Part shown: piece by piece, positions 17,913 through 27,019 of the stretch
Layout of the letters: every line of letters begins with the position of its first letter
Position numbering within the stretch: the stretch's first letter is position 1
DNA from: Alteraurantiacibacter hainanensis
GTDB taxonomy: Bacteria > Pseudomonadota > Alphaproteobacteria > Sphingomonadales > Sphingomonadaceae
Reading direction: 5' to 3'
Assembly (NCBI RefSeq): GCF_036321025.1
Contig: NZ_JAZAPB010000001.1
Span: 62,001-126,000, forward strand
DNA: 64,000 nucleotides
The notes under the pieces: model-generated
What the model saw: the letters and a program-made list of their open reading frames with translations, nothing else
Told to the model about the DNA's origin: nothing
Database searches by the model: none
Made by a program: the position numbers and the translations under genes

Positions 17913-19070
17913 TCATGCGGTGTGGCCACCCAGCGTTTCCGCGAACCAGTCTGCGATCAGGTCGCGGCCATAGCTCATGTTGTCTGCGCCGACGTGTTCG
18001 ACCCCGCCCTCGCGCTCTGTGAAGATCACCTTCTCACGTCGCGGCGAATTGACGAGCTGGTCATACAGATCGTCGGCATAGTCGACGCTGATCTGCCGGT
18101 CGTGCGCGCCGTGGGTGACGAGGAAGGGCACCTTGATCCGGTCCATGTGGCCGTTCAGGTTCATGTCGGTCGACTTCTCGAGGAAATCGTCCTGATCCTT
18201 GGCCCCGAAGGCCCAGTGAACGTGTGCCCAGTAATGCGGCACCGGGTTCTCGCCTTCGCGCTCCATGCGCTTGTCCTGCACCTCGCGCCAGTTGTGATTG
18301 GCGCCCCACACGGCGCCGCTGGCAAAGCGCGGTTCGTAGGCGACGGCACGCGGGGCAAAGTGACCGCCCAGCGAGATGCCGGTCATGCCGATGCGAGAAC
18401 CGTCGACCACGTCCCGCGCTTCCAGCCAGTCGACTGCCTTGCTTGCCCAGTTCTCGGAATGCGGATCGACCGGCAGGTTCTGAAGGCGCAGGGCCTCCCC
18501 GGTTCCGGGCTGATCGACGCACAGGGTGGAGATGCCGCGACGCGCGAGGGCGGCGGGCATTCCGGTCCAGTAAAGCATTTCCTTGCAGCTATCGAGACCG
18601 TTGCAGAAGACCACGCATGGCTTTGCCCCCTCGCCCGGCGCGCGGGTGAAGATTGCCGACATGGTGCCTTCGGCCAGCGGAATCTCGACCCGCTCGCGGT
18701 TGATCTTCCCAAGCTGTGTCGAGCGGTCGAAAATTTCGCGGGCCAAGGCGTAGGTTTCCTCGCGACCCTTGGTTCCGTGGCCCTGCATCCGCTCCGCCAC
18801 CAGCAGGTAGAGCGATGCCCGCTCCATCTTGTCGGAGGCGGAGAAGGCACGGCCCTTCTCCTCATCTTCCGCCGACAGTTCCAGCAGCTTGTGGCCCATG
18901 GCCGCCCAGGCCTGCATGAACTGCGGAGTGCCGGCATCGGCACCGTTGTCGGCCGCATCCAGGATCGGCTGGCACATGTCGACGATCTCGCCGATGCGCC
19001 CCCCGCTTTCCATCGCGATGGCGACGCTGAGGTTCCAGATGTAGTTCTTGAAAGGCGAATAAAGGGCCAC
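17913..19070 (-). CDS. Alpha/beta hydrolase, C-C bond hydrolase-like
   Basis: A 385-aa protein. A helical N-terminal region (about 1-125) precedes an alpha/beta hydrolase core with nucleophile Ser233 (GMTGISLGGHFAP), an acid candidate in VTHGAHDRQIS and a catalytic His in GGVEHVG. The long N-terminal helical cap resembles 2,6-dihydroxypseudooxynicotine hydrolase and FrsA/DUF1100-like enzymes, which cleave acyl or C-C bonds. The start is a GTG at 19070, 4 bp after the upstream stop; an earlier in-frame start would overlap the dioxygenase gene heavily. In this operon it is the natural candidate to split the ring-fission or side-chain product. Confidence 0.8.
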   Translation of the reverse strand: MALYSPFKNYIWNLSVAIAMESGGRIGEIVDMCQPILDAADNGADAGTPQFMQAWAAMGHKLLELSAEDEEKGRAFSASDKMERASLYLLVAERMQGHGTKGREETYALAREIFDRSTQLGKINRERVEIPLAEGTMSAIFTRAPGEGAKPCVVFCNGLDSCKEMLYWTGMPAALARRGISTLCVDQPGTGEALRLQNLPVDPHSENWASKAVDWLEARDVVDGSRIGMTGISLGGHFAPRAVAYEPRFASGAVWGANHNWREVQDKRMEREGENPVPHYWAHVHWAFGAKDQDDFLEKSTDMNLNGHMDRIKVPFLVTHGAHDRQISVDYADDLYDQLVNSPRREKVIFTEREGGVEHVGADNMSYGRDLIADWFAETLGGHTA

Positions 19071-19074
19071 GCGA

Positions 19075-19977
19075 TCAGACCTCCGCCGGCTTGAACAGGC
19101 AGGGATCGGGCGCGGGCTTCGGCATGGTCTGCGGCCCTCCGACGCCAATGCCCCACTGGTCCATGATCCTGGGCGCGGGTTCGTAGACCGTCGGCTCGAA
19201 GGTCTCGAAGTCCACTTCCTCCAGCTCTGCGGTGTATTCCACGGCAAACCCGTTGGGCGTGCAGAAATAGCTGAAGGTGTTGTCGCCCGCGGTATGACGG
19301 CCCGGCCCCCACTTGATGTCGATGTCGCGCTGCTTCAGTCGCGAGACGCCGCGCAGCATGTCGTCCGCGCCCAGCATGTCGTAGGCGACGTGGTTGAGAC
19401 AGGGCGGCCCGGGCAGCAAGGCAAGGCGGTGGTGCGCGCTGTTGCAGCGCAGGAAGCACATGAAGTCGCCCAGCCAGTCGGAAACCTTGAAGCCGAGCAC
19501 GTCGGTGAAGAACTTCACCGCAGCCTGGTGATCGGGCGAATGCAGCACGATGTGGCTGATCTTGACCGGCAGGCCTTCCCAGCGTTCCATCGCCCGCTTG
19601 TCGAGCTTCTCTACATCTGCCGAAATCTCGAACGGCAGACCATCGGGCGAGAAGAAGCGGAAGCCGTAGCCGCCGCCCGGCCCGTCGATTGGGCGCGGCT
19701 CGTGGACGATCTTGCAGCCGGCTTCGGCAACCTTGCCGTGCAGATCGTCGACGTCCTCGCGGCTGTCCGCTGCCAGCGCAATCACCTCGATGCAGTTGAT
19801 GCCGGTGTCGTGCAGGCGGACGACATGGTGTTCGTCGTGCCCGTGGGTCTTGAACCAGGCCATTCCCTCGGCATCGGCAACTTCGACGAGACCCCAGTCG
19901 TCGGCATAGAATTTTCGCTCGGCGTCAAAGTCCTCGACGCCATATCCGACATAACGGATTTCTGTGACTCGGCTCAT
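19075..19977 (-). CDS. VOC-superfamily extradiol-type dioxygenase
   Basis: A 300-aa protein of two glyoxalase/VOC modules, as in type I extradiol (BphC-like) ring-cleavage enzymes. The second module carries a possible 2-His-1-Glu iron site: His142 (ISHIVLHSPDH), His196 (CLNHVAYDM) and Glu247 (GFAVEYTAEL), with spacing close to that of BphC. The expected reaction is O2-dependent cleavage of a catechol-like or hydroquinone-like ring next to a hydroxyl. The ATG at 19977 has GAGGGA 7 nt before it. It follows the monooxygenase gene by 26 bp, which is the expected order of reactions. Confidence 0.85.
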   Translation of the reverse strand: MSRVTEIRYVGYGVEDFDAERKFYADDWGLVEVADAEGMAWFKTHGHDEHHVVRLHDTGINCIEVIALAADSREDVDDLHGKVAEAGCKIVHEPRPIDGPGGGYGFRFFSPDGLPFEISADVEKLDKRAMERWEGLPVKISHIVLHSPDHQAAVKFFTDVLGFKVSDWLGDFMCFLRCNSAHHRLALLPGPPCLNHVAYDMLGADDMLRGVSRLKQRDIDIKWGPGRHTAGDNTFSYFCTPNGFAVEYTAELEEVDFETFEPTVYEPAPRIMDQWGIGVGGPQTMPKPAPDPCLFKPAEV

Positions 19978-20003
19978 GTGCTTGTCCCTCACAATGGTAG
20001 GAA

Positions 20004-21119
20004 TCAGATCGGCTGCGCGGTGACTTCGAACATCTCCGCGGTGGCCTTGTGGTTGTCGACAGCCGGACCCTTGCCCAACTGGCCGTGGCAGATCGCCAGC
20101 GAGCTCTCGACGATGTATCTGCAGCGTTCGAAGCGGCGCTCACGGTAGGCGGCAAAGGCCTCTTCCGGCGTATCGGCTCTGGCCAGTTCTTCCGCCAGGA
20201 CGATGCTGTCCTCGATCGCCATGCCCGCGCCCTGGCCCAGGTGCGGTGTCGTCGCGTGAACGGCATCGCCCAGCAGCACCACCCGGCCCTCGCTCCACGG
20301 ACCGTAGAGCATCATCGCCTCCAGCGGGCGGTAAACGACGCCGTCATCGTCGGTGATTTGCTCGGCGAGTTCGCGAATGGGAGATGCGGTGTTCGCGAGC
20401 TTGTCCCGCATGGCCCCAGCCAGACTTTCCCTGTCGTACCAAGGATTTCCGGGTTCGGGCGTGGTGACGTACATGTACATCAGGTCCGAGCTCATGGGGA
20501 CGAGACCCACTCCCGTCGGTCCATTGTAGACATGCAGGGCATCGAGATCGTCGGGACGAGGCAGGTTGTAGCGCCACACCGCCTGGCCGGTGTATTCGGG
20601 CTTCGGAGCATCGGGCATGATCTTCTGCCGGGTATCGGAATAGACGCCATCGGCACCGATCACGATGTCGTAACGTCCCTCGCTGCCGTCGGAGAAGCGT
20701 ACCGTCACGCCTTCGCTATCGTCTTCGATAGCCTCTGCCGTCACGCCCAGGCGTACATCGGCACCCGCCGCAATCGTGCGATCGCCCAGCACCTTGTGCA
20801 GTGCCGGGCGGCCGATGCCGACATTGGCCGGGTAGCCCTCGACCAGCCGAGGACTCGGCACCTTGGCCACCTGCGTCCCGTCCGGCGCGTGGACCGCGAC
20901 GAAATCGAAGCCGACCGCTGCATCCATGTAATCGTCGAGCAGGCCAAGTTCCTTCATCGCCCGCAGGACATTGCCCTGCTGAATGATGCCCACGCCGTAG
21001 ACAGCCCATTCGGGATCTTTCTCGATCACCGTCACCCCATGCCCGTCGCGGCGAAGGGCAATGGCTGCCGTCAGACCACCGATGCCGCCGCCTACGATCA
21101 ATATCTCGAGATTTTTCAT
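20004..21119 (-). CDS. FAD-dependent aromatic monooxygenase (PHBH fold)
   Basis: A 371-aa protein. The three flavoprotein hydroxylase fingerprints are present: the dinucleotide loop ILIVGGGIGGLTAAIALRR near the N-terminus, the DG motif IVIGADGVYSDTR at about 155-170, and the GD motif VVLLGDAVHATTPHLGQGAG at about 285-305. Family members (salicylate, 3-hydroxybenzoate and 6-hydroxynicotinate hydroxylases) add a hydroxyl group to an aromatic ring using NAD(P)H and O2. It starts 3 bp after the MBL gene stop and precedes the ring-cleavage gene. The substrate is not readable from sequence. Confidence 0.9.
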   Translation of the reverse strand: MKNLEILIVGGGIGGLTAAIALRRDGHGVTVIEKDPEWAVYGVGIIQQGNVLRAMKELGLLDDYMDAAVGFDFVAVHAPDGTQVAKVPSPRLVEGYPANVGIGRPALHKVLGDRTIAAGADVRLGVTAEAIEDDSEGVTVRFSDGSEGRYDIVIGADGVYSDTRQKIMPDAPKPEYTGQAVWRYNLPRPDDLDALHVYNGPTGVGLVPMSSDLMYMYVTTPEPGNPWYDRESLAGAMRDKLANTASPIRELAEQITDDDGVVYRPLEAMMLYGPWSEGRVVLLGDAVHATTPHLGQGAGMAIEDSIVLAEELARADTPEEAFAAYRERRFERCRYIVESSLAICHGQLGKGPAVDNHKATAEMFEVTAQPI

Positions 21120-21122
21120 CGC

Positions 21123-22103
21123 TCAGAATGCATCCATGTCGTCGGCTATCAGGAAGGGCCCTTCATAGACCGCTGCGATATCGTGAAGATACCGCATATG
21201 TTCAGGCTGGTTCTTTTCCCAGCCCGAGAAGTGCGTGACCACGACCGAACCGACGTCGGCGCGGCTGGCCAGCTCACCCACCTGCGTCGGCGAAAGGTGA
21301 TGATCGGCCAGGTGCGATTGCGTGGCGCGCGAGACCGCTTCCGGCATGCCGGGATTGGCGGCCAGCATCCGTTCGATCGTAAGGGGTATGTCCATCATTT
21401 CCACGACGAGCAGATCGGCGCCACTCGCCAGTTCCTCCACTGCACTGCTGGGACCGGTGTCTCCTGTATAGGCGATGGAGCGACCCGGCAGGTCGAAGCG
21501 GTAGGAGAGCGACTGGAAACGGGCTGCAAGCTCGCTTCCTTCGGGAAAGCTGTAATGCGTGTTCTCGCGGACCGTAACCGTCATGCCGTCAACATCGACG
21601 CTGTCCCCGTCCCGCATTTCGATGACGCGGATACCGGCGCGATGATCCACGGGCGCTGCCCCGGCGACGCCGTAGTTGGCCGTCGCGCCCGGTACCATGG
21701 CGGCCAGAATGCCATCCACCAGCTGCTGCGTTTCTGGTGGGCCATAAATTGTCAGCGGATCTCTGCCGTTGGTCTGGAAGCGCAGCCCGAGAATCCCCGC
21801 GAGGCCAGCGGTATGATCGAAGTGAAGGTGGGAGATGAATATCCCGTCGATCATCTTCGTTTGCACACCAGCATTTCCGCTCTGCCTGGCCGCCCCGTCC
21901 CCGACATCGATCAGGTAGTCGCGCCCGTTGAAGCGGAGGAGGTTCGAGGGCTGGGAGCGTGTCGAACTGGTGACCGGCCCGGCACCGGTGCCAAGCGTGA
22001 CCCAGACCCCTTCGCCCCCACCCGCTCTCTCCTGCGCTGCTGCGGGAATAGCAGACAGCGACAGGGAAGCGCTTGCTACGAGGAATCGTGCAAGAAGCTT
22101 CAT
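21123..22103 (-). CDS. Secreted metallo-beta-lactamase fold hydrolase
   Basis: A 326-aa protein with a cleavable signal peptide (MKLLARFLVASASLSLSAIP, then AAAQE), so it acts in the periplasm. The zinc motif is FISHLHFDHTAGLAGIL, followed by IAYTGDTGPS, LADHHLSP and VTHFSG, the layout of the RNase Z/arylsulfatase-like branch of the MBL fold. In the operon it sits between the TonB receptor and the monooxygenase, so it may open a lactone or ester, or cleave a conjugate, before import. The ATG at 22103 lies 2 bp after the receptor stop. Confidence 0.88.
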   Translation of the reverse strand: MKLLARFLVASASLSLSAIPAAAQERAGGGEGVWVTLGTGAGPVTSSTRSQPSNLLRFNGRDYLIDVGDGAARQSGNAGVQTKMIDGIFISHLHFDHTAGLAGILGLRFQTNGRDPLTIYGPPETQQLVDGILAAMVPGATANYGVAGAAPVDHRAGIRVIEMRDGDSVDVDGMTVTVRENTHYSFPEGSELAARFQSLSYRFDLPGRSIAYTGDTGPSSAVEELASGADLLVVEMMDIPLTIERMLAANPGMPEAVSRATQSHLADHHLSPTQVGELASRADVGSVVVTHFSGWEKNQPEHMRYLHDIAAVYEGPFLIADDMDAF

Positions 22104-22105
22104 GA

Positions 22106-24595
22106 TCAAAACTCGTAACCCAGCCGCAGTCCATAGGTGCGCGGCGGCTCGTACTTCGGAGAAGCCACGTTTGCCGCCCCCAGCTGGTACAGCGAGCGCA
22201 TTGCCTCGTCGGTGATGTTGCGAACGAACACGCTGGCCGTGAAGCCCTTGTCGTAAGGCACGAGCGAGATACTCGCATCAAGCGTCACGTCTTCCCCTGC
22301 ATTGCCGGTGGGAAGATAGTTGAAACCGATGACCCTCTCGCTGCGGTAACGGCCGTCGAGAGTGGCGATTACCTCATAATCGCGCATCTCGAAGGTTTGC
22401 TGGATGCCCAGGCTGACGGTCCAGTCCGGCGCATTGAGAGCCGGCTTGCCGGAACAGTCGACCGTGAAGGTCCGCTGCGCCCCGAGGTTCTGCGTATAGT
22501 TGCAGCCGGTGATCGGCGTGAGGAAGTTGGGCGGATCGGTGGCGTCGGAGAGATCGACCTGCTCGTAGACGAAGGTGTCGTAAGTCGCGTCCAGATACTG
22601 GACACCCCCCCGCAGCAGGGTCGTTTCGGTTACCAGGGCCTGGAAGTCGATCTCGACGCCCTTGATCGAGGACTCGCCGACGTTGCGGGTGTAGAACGAG
22701 TTGTTGCCCCGATCGTCCACGCCCAGCGCGGCAAGTTGCTGTCCGCGGTAATCCCAGTAGAACGCCTCGAAATTCATTTGCAGGCGGTTGTCGAAGAAGC
22801 TGTTCTTTGAGCCGATGGTATACGCATCGATGTATTCCGGATCGTACTCTTCCTGCCCGAAGGTGAGATTGAATCCGCCGGCGCGGAAACCCGTCTCGAA
22901 ACTGGCGTAGATAAGGTTGTCGGGCGTTGCATCGTATTCGAGCGCGGCGCGCCAGGTCACTTCATCATCGCCCGAAGATCGGACAATTTCAGTGGGTGTG
23001 TTGATCAGCAGCGCCTGCGGGCCCATCGGACCGAAGGGACCGTAGGGGAACGCCCCATAGGGCACTGCTGCATCGAGCGGCGACCCCGCGGGGAACAGCG
23101 CAGGGTTTAGCTGCTCCAGCGATTCCTGCAGCGTAAGACCCGCCGGAATGGTCGGCACTTGTGGGCAGCTCGGTGGTCCGAATTGCGGTTCGATCAGGCA
23201 GACACCGGTCGTGCTGATCGAAAGCGCGTCGATCGAACGGCTTTCGTCCGTGTAGCGAATTCCGCCAACCACACGGAAGTCGTCGGTCAGGCTGTAGCTC
23301 GCGCGCGCAAATACGGCGACGGATTCGGTTTCCGACGCGAAATCCTGGAATGAGACGGTCGAGAACTGGTTGTAGGAATTCAGCCCTTCGACGCTTTCGT
23401 CGAAATAGTATGCTCCCAACAGCCATTCGAGCGGACCTGCGTCACCGGACAACCGTCCCTCGATGCTGAACTGCTCGGCGGTGTCCTGGTTGATACCGGC
23501 CTTGAACGGCGCGCCGTTGAACTGGTTGTCCAGCTGGGAACTACGGAAGGCCGGAATGACGACCAGATCGGCTCCGCCAAGATCGAGATTGAACTCGGCA
23601 TTGATACCCCAGTACTCGTCGTCCCTGTAAGGGAATTCATAGCCTACGACGGGCGAATAGAGCGGAGCGGCCGTCGCGGTCTCTTCGATGAAATCGAGGG
23701 TTTGCGGCGCGAAGAGACCCGTAAAGGGCTCGCTCACGGAAGAAGGCGCCGGGATGAACTGCCAGTTCGGAACGGTGGCATCGGGAGTGAAGGGCGCGAA
23801 GGTATAAACACCATCGACGTTCAGGCCCGGACCGGTGCCCTTCTGCGTGGAGTAGTCCGCCGACAGGCGAAGATCCGCGGCGGGGGAAATCTCGAAGAAT
23901 AGCTGGCCGCGCAGCGCCAGGTCTTCCTTCGAGCCGGTTCCGTCGTCGTAATACCCGTCACGCTCCGAATAGGTGCCGGCCAGCCTCGCGGCGATCCTGT
24001 CACCAACCGGCAGGTTGATGACGCCGGTCGTCTCGATCGCATCATAATTGCCGTACTGGGCGCTGACGCTCCCCTCCAGCACACCGAGGCGCGGAGCGTT
24101 GGGAATGACGTTCACCGCGCCGCCCGTTGCGTTGCGTCCGTACAAGGTGCCCTGCGGTCCCTTGAGCACCTCGACGCGGTTTACATCGAGGAACGAGGCG
24201 ACCGTGGACGACGGGCGACCGATGTAGACGCCGTCCAGATTGAAGGCGACCGCGGGGTTGGTGTAACCGTTGTTGGCGAAATTTCCGACGCCGCGGATGA
24301 AGTAACCTACGTTCGCGCCGCCCGCCTCGGGGACGTAGAGCGCGGGTGCGACCTTGTTCAACTGCGTGGCATCGACAACGCCCGTACGCGCCAGTTCGGC
24401 CCCGCTGATCGCGTTGATGGGAATGGCCGCATCCTGCAGGCTCTCTTCGCGCCGCTGGGCTGTCACGGTGATGACATTGAGGCCGGTGCTTTCCGCCGCC
24501 GGTTCGTCTTCGTTGCCCTGTGCTTCCTGGGCGCTGACGCCTTGGGCGAATGACAATGCGGCAAGAGCCGTGGTCGCGAATAGCAATTTCGACAT
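22106..24595 (-). CDS. TonB-dependent outer-membrane receptor
   Basis: An 829-aa protein. A signal peptide (MSKLLFATTALAALSFAQGV) ends at SAQ. The plug domain has ITVTAQRREESLQDAAIPIN and then VLKGPQGTLYGRNATGGAVN. The beta-barrel ends in the terminal aromatic motif LRLGYEF. No STN signalling domain is present. This class of receptor is abundant in sphingomonads and imports aromatic or complex compounds with TonB energy. The start at 24595 is chosen to give the signal peptide; upstream in-frame codons lack it. It is the first gene of the catabolic operon, 120 bp from the divergent LysR gene. Confidence 0.92.
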   Translation of the reverse strand: MSKLLFATTALAALSFAQGVSAQEAQGNEDEPAAESTGLNVITVTAQRREESLQDAAIPINAISGAELARTGVVDATQLNKVAPALYVPEAGGANVGYFIRGVGNFANNGYTNPAVAFNLDGVYIGRPSSTVASFLDVNRVEVLKGPQGTLYGRNATGGAVNVIPNAPRLGVLEGSVSAQYGNYDAIETTGVINLPVGDRIAARLAGTYSERDGYYDDGTGSKEDLALRGQLFFEISPAADLRLSADYSTQKGTGPGLNVDGVYTFAPFTPDATVPNWQFIPAPSSVSEPFTGLFAPQTLDFIEETATAAPLYSPVVGYEFPYRDDEYWGINAEFNLDLGGADLVVIPAFRSSQLDNQFNGAPFKAGINQDTAEQFSIEGRLSGDAGPLEWLLGAYYFDESVEGLNSYNQFSTVSFQDFASETESVAVFARASYSLTDDFRVVGGIRYTDESRSIDALSISTTGVCLIEPQFGPPSCPQVPTIPAGLTLQESLEQLNPALFPAGSPLDAAVPYGAFPYGPFGPMGPQALLINTPTEIVRSSGDDEVTWRAALEYDATPDNLIYASFETGFRAGGFNLTFGQEEYDPEYIDAYTIGSKNSFFDNRLQMNFEAFYWDYRGQQLAALGVDDRGNNSFYTRNVGESSIKGVEIDFQALVTETTLLRGGVQYLDATYDTFVYEQVDLSDATDPPNFLTPITGCNYTQNLGAQRTFTVDCSGKPALNAPDWTVSLGIQQTFEMRDYEVIATLDGRYRSERVIGFNYLPTGNAGEDVTLDASISLVPYDKGFTASVFVRNITDEAMRSLYQLGAANVASPKYEPPRTYGLRLGYEF

Positions 24596-24715
24596 GCTTC
24601 GAATCTCCCAACTGCCGCCTGACGGGCGGTCTCGAACGCGGGACGGATCGCACCGAAATTTGAAACAGTCGAATTTTTTGTTTTTGTCGTCTTCCATTTA
24701 CGATATTGATACATC

Positions 24716-25612
24716 ATGAGACTGGACAACTTCGACCTCAACCTGCTCGTCGCCTTTCACGTCCTGATGCAGGAGCGAAGCGTAACCGGCGCGGCCCGCC
24801 GCCTGAACCTCACGCAGTCCGCGATGAGTGCCGCGCTTTCGCGGCTGAGACAGTCGTTCAAGGATGAATTGCTGGTGCTGCACGGCAAACGCATGATCCC
24901 GACCCAGCACGCGCTATCGCTGGCCCCCCAGGTTGCGACGACCATTTCCCGGCTTCGCGGATTGATCGCGGCAGGGACGGCATTCGATCCGGCCACGTCC
25001 CAGCGCACCTTCCGCATCGACGCCTCCGACTATGCGACAACGGTCCTCCTCGTGCCCTTCATCACGCAACTGGAGCAATCTGCCCCGGGGGTGCGTTTCG
25101 AAATCTCCTTGCCAGGCGATGCCAGTCGCAGGCGTCTCGACAACGGCGAAATCGACCTCATCCTGACGCCCGAGCAGTTCATCGGAGGCGAGCATCCGAG
25201 CGAACTGGTTTTCGAAGAACGGCATGTCGTCGTGGGATGGTCGGAAAATCCCGCGATGCGAGACATGGATCTGGAGACCTTCGGGAATGCCGGACACGTC
25301 GCCGTGAGGATCGGCGGTCAGGATACTTTCGCGGAGGCGCTCCTGCGCCCCCTGGTTCCCGAACGGCGGATAGAGGTGGTCGCGCAGTCCTTCATTCAGG
25401 TCCCCTGGTTGCTGCAGGGAACCCAGCGGCTGGCAGTGATGCACGAACGGCTGGCGAATGCCTGCCGGCAGCTTCATTCGCTCGTGATCTGCGAGCCGCC
25501 GTTCGTCCTGCCGCTGATGCGGGAAATGATGCAGTTCCATTCCGCCCGCCAGAATGACGGAGGCCTGTCGTGGCTGCGCGAGAAGATGCTGGAGTTTGCG
25601 AAAACCCGGTAG
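24716..25612 (+). CDS. LysR-family transcriptional regulator (NodD/NahR-like)
   Basis: A 298-aa protein. The winged HTH is RLDNFDLNLLVAFHVLMQER, then VTGAARRLNLTQSAMSAALS and RLRQSFKDELLV, the NodD/NahR subgroup pattern with its LLVAFHVL start. A substrate-binding effector domain (about 95-295) follows. It is divergent from the TonB receptor, with 120 bp between, the normal arrangement for a LysR activator that senses a pathway compound and controls the adjacent operon. That regulation is inferred. No exact T-N11-A dyad is certain by eye. Confidence 0.92.
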   Translation: MRLDNFDLNLLVAFHVLMQERSVTGAARRLNLTQSAMSAALSRLRQSFKDELLVLHGKRMIPTQHALSLAPQVATTISRLRGLIAAGTAFDPATSQRTFRIDASDYATTVLLVPFITQLEQSAPGVRFEISLPGDASRRRLDNGEIDLILTPEQFIGGEHPSELVFEERHVVVGWSENPAMRDMDLETFGNAGHVAVRIGGQDTFAEALLRPLVPERRIEVVAQSFIQVPWLLQGTQRLAVMHERLANACRQLHSLVICEPPFVLPLMREMMQFHSARQNDGGLSWLREKMLEFAKTR

Positions 25613-25648
25613 AGGCAAGGCCGGCAGGGTAAATCCCGCCGCTGGAGG

Positions 25649-27019
25649 TCATCGCAGGTGCCGTAGCGTTTCGTCGATAAAGGCGATTTCGGACTCGTCC
25701 GGCATCCAGTCTGACTGCAGCGGGCCACCCGCACCGAACACCGCTTCCACGATGCCCTGCTTCCCTGCCTGCTGCCAGATTTCACGCAAGGCCGCCGCCT
25801 GCGGGTCTTCTACCTTACGCACGTCGCCGCTGACATGGTGAAGCCAGTGCGCAATGCCGGTCAGGATAGCTTCACAGCAATTGCCGCGCTTCTGCTGGAT
25901 CGCGAGCGTCTCGAGCCAGCGTTGGCCAATCTTCTGGCTGCCGTCCATGGCGATCTGTGCGAGCCGGTGATTGAGCGCGGCATTTTCGAACCGCTCGATC
26001 AGTTCAGCGCCGTAGGTATCCAGATCCTGCCCCTCGCCCGCTGCAATCGTGGGGGCCGCCTCTTCCATCATCAGCTGCTGCACGAGTTGTCGCAGCCTTT
26101 CGTCAGCGATGGCCTCATGAACGAAGGTATGGCCGTGATCCAGCGCGGCATAGGCGAGCAGTGAGTGGGCACCATTGAGCATCCGCAGCTTGGCTGTCTC
26201 GAAGGGAGCGACATCGGATACGATCTGCACGCCGTGTTCTTCCCAGCGGGGATGCGGCCCTGCAAAGTCGTCTTCGATCACCCACTGCGTGAAGGCTTCC
26301 GTGAACACCGCCCCTTCGTCGCGCATCCCGATCCGCTGCTCCAGATCGTCGAGATCGGCAGCCGAAGAGGACGGCACGATCCGGTCGACCATGCTGTCCG
26401 GCGTCGTGCAATTGCCTTCGAACCAGCCGCGGAGGTCGGCGGCCTCGGCGTCGATCCACTCCAGCATCAGTCGCCTCAGCTGCTTTCCGTTGCCCGAGAG
26501 GTTGTCGCAACTGAGCAGCGACAGCCCCGGCAGGCCAGCATCGCGCCGCCGGGCCAGCGCTTCGCACAGGATCGGATGGAAGCCATCTTTGGCCGCAGCG
26601 AAGTCAAGCGACCCGTCGGGTGCGCGGCAGTAGCCCTTCTCGGTAACGGTAAACGTCACCAGATGACATTCGGGCGAGGCAAGGCGCGTGACGATTGCTT
26701 CACGGTCCGACGCGGCAACGAGAACCTCAACAACCGAGCCGATCAGTGCCGTGTTCTCACCAGCCGATCGCACGGTCAGCGTATAGAGTCCGTCCTGCGG
26801 ATTGAGTTGGTCGGCGACGGTTGCCGAGCGCATGGAAACCCCGGCGATCATCCAGCCGGTCTCGCCCGCCCTCAGGCACGCGTCCGTATAGGCAGCCTGG
26901 TGCGCGCGATGAAACGCGCCGATGCCGAAGTGGACAATCCCGACAGGCTGCGTCCGGTCGTATCCGGGACGCGAAACATCCCCGGGCAACTTCCCGGCAT
27001 TCTGGGTCGACAGCCTCAC
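25649..27019 (-). CDS. uxuB: Fructuronate reductase / mannitol dehydrogenase family
   Basis: A 456-aa NAD-dependent long-chain dehydrogenase. The N-terminal Rossmann region has IVHFGIGAFHRAHQAAYTDA. The catalytic C-terminal region has FETAKLRMLNGAHSLLAYAA, the Lys/Asn/His signature of the polyol-specific family. In the hexuronate pathway it reduces D-fructuronate to D-mannonate. The GTG start at 27019 overlaps the uxaC stop (GTGA), which couples the two. The context (uxaC, manD, kdgK) makes UxuB more likely than a mannitol dehydrogenase. Confidence 0.9.
   Translation of the reverse strand: MRLSTQNAGKLPGDVSRPGYDRTQPVGIVHFGIGAFHRAHQAAYTDACLRAGETGWMIAGVSMRSATVADQLNPQDGLYTLTVRSAGENTALIGSVVEVLVAASDREAIVTRLASPECHLVTFTVTEKGYCRAPDGSLDFAAAKDGFHPILCEALARRRDAGLPGLSLLSCDNLSGNGKQLRRLMLEWIDAEAADLRGWFEGNCTTPDSMVDRIVPSSSAADLDDLEQRIGMRDEGAVFTEAFTQWVIEDDFAGPHPRWEEHGVQIVSDVAPFETAKLRMLNGAHSLLAYAALDHGHTFVHEAIADERLRQLVQQLMMEEAAPTIAAGEGQDLDTYGAELIERFENAALNHRLAQIAMDGSQKIGQRWLETLAIQQKRGNCCEAILTGIAHWLHHVSGDVRKVEDPQAAALREIWQQAGKQGIVEAVFGAGGPLQSDWMPDESEIAFIDETLRHLR

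Noticed and set aside
20049..22118. A 689-codon plus-strand frame across the monooxygenase and MBL genes
   Set aside because: It spans two well-supported genes on the other strand, has a His/Arg-rich composition typical of antisense frames, and lacks a ribosome site.
14367..25612. Canonical gentisate pathway (monooxygenase, gentisate dioxygenase, maleylpyruvate isomerase, fumarylpyruvate hydrolase)
   Set aside because: Monooxygenase, GST and FAH fit, but the cupin is only 188 aa with one domain, too short for gentisate dioxygenase, and the ring-cleavage candidate is a VOC enzyme.
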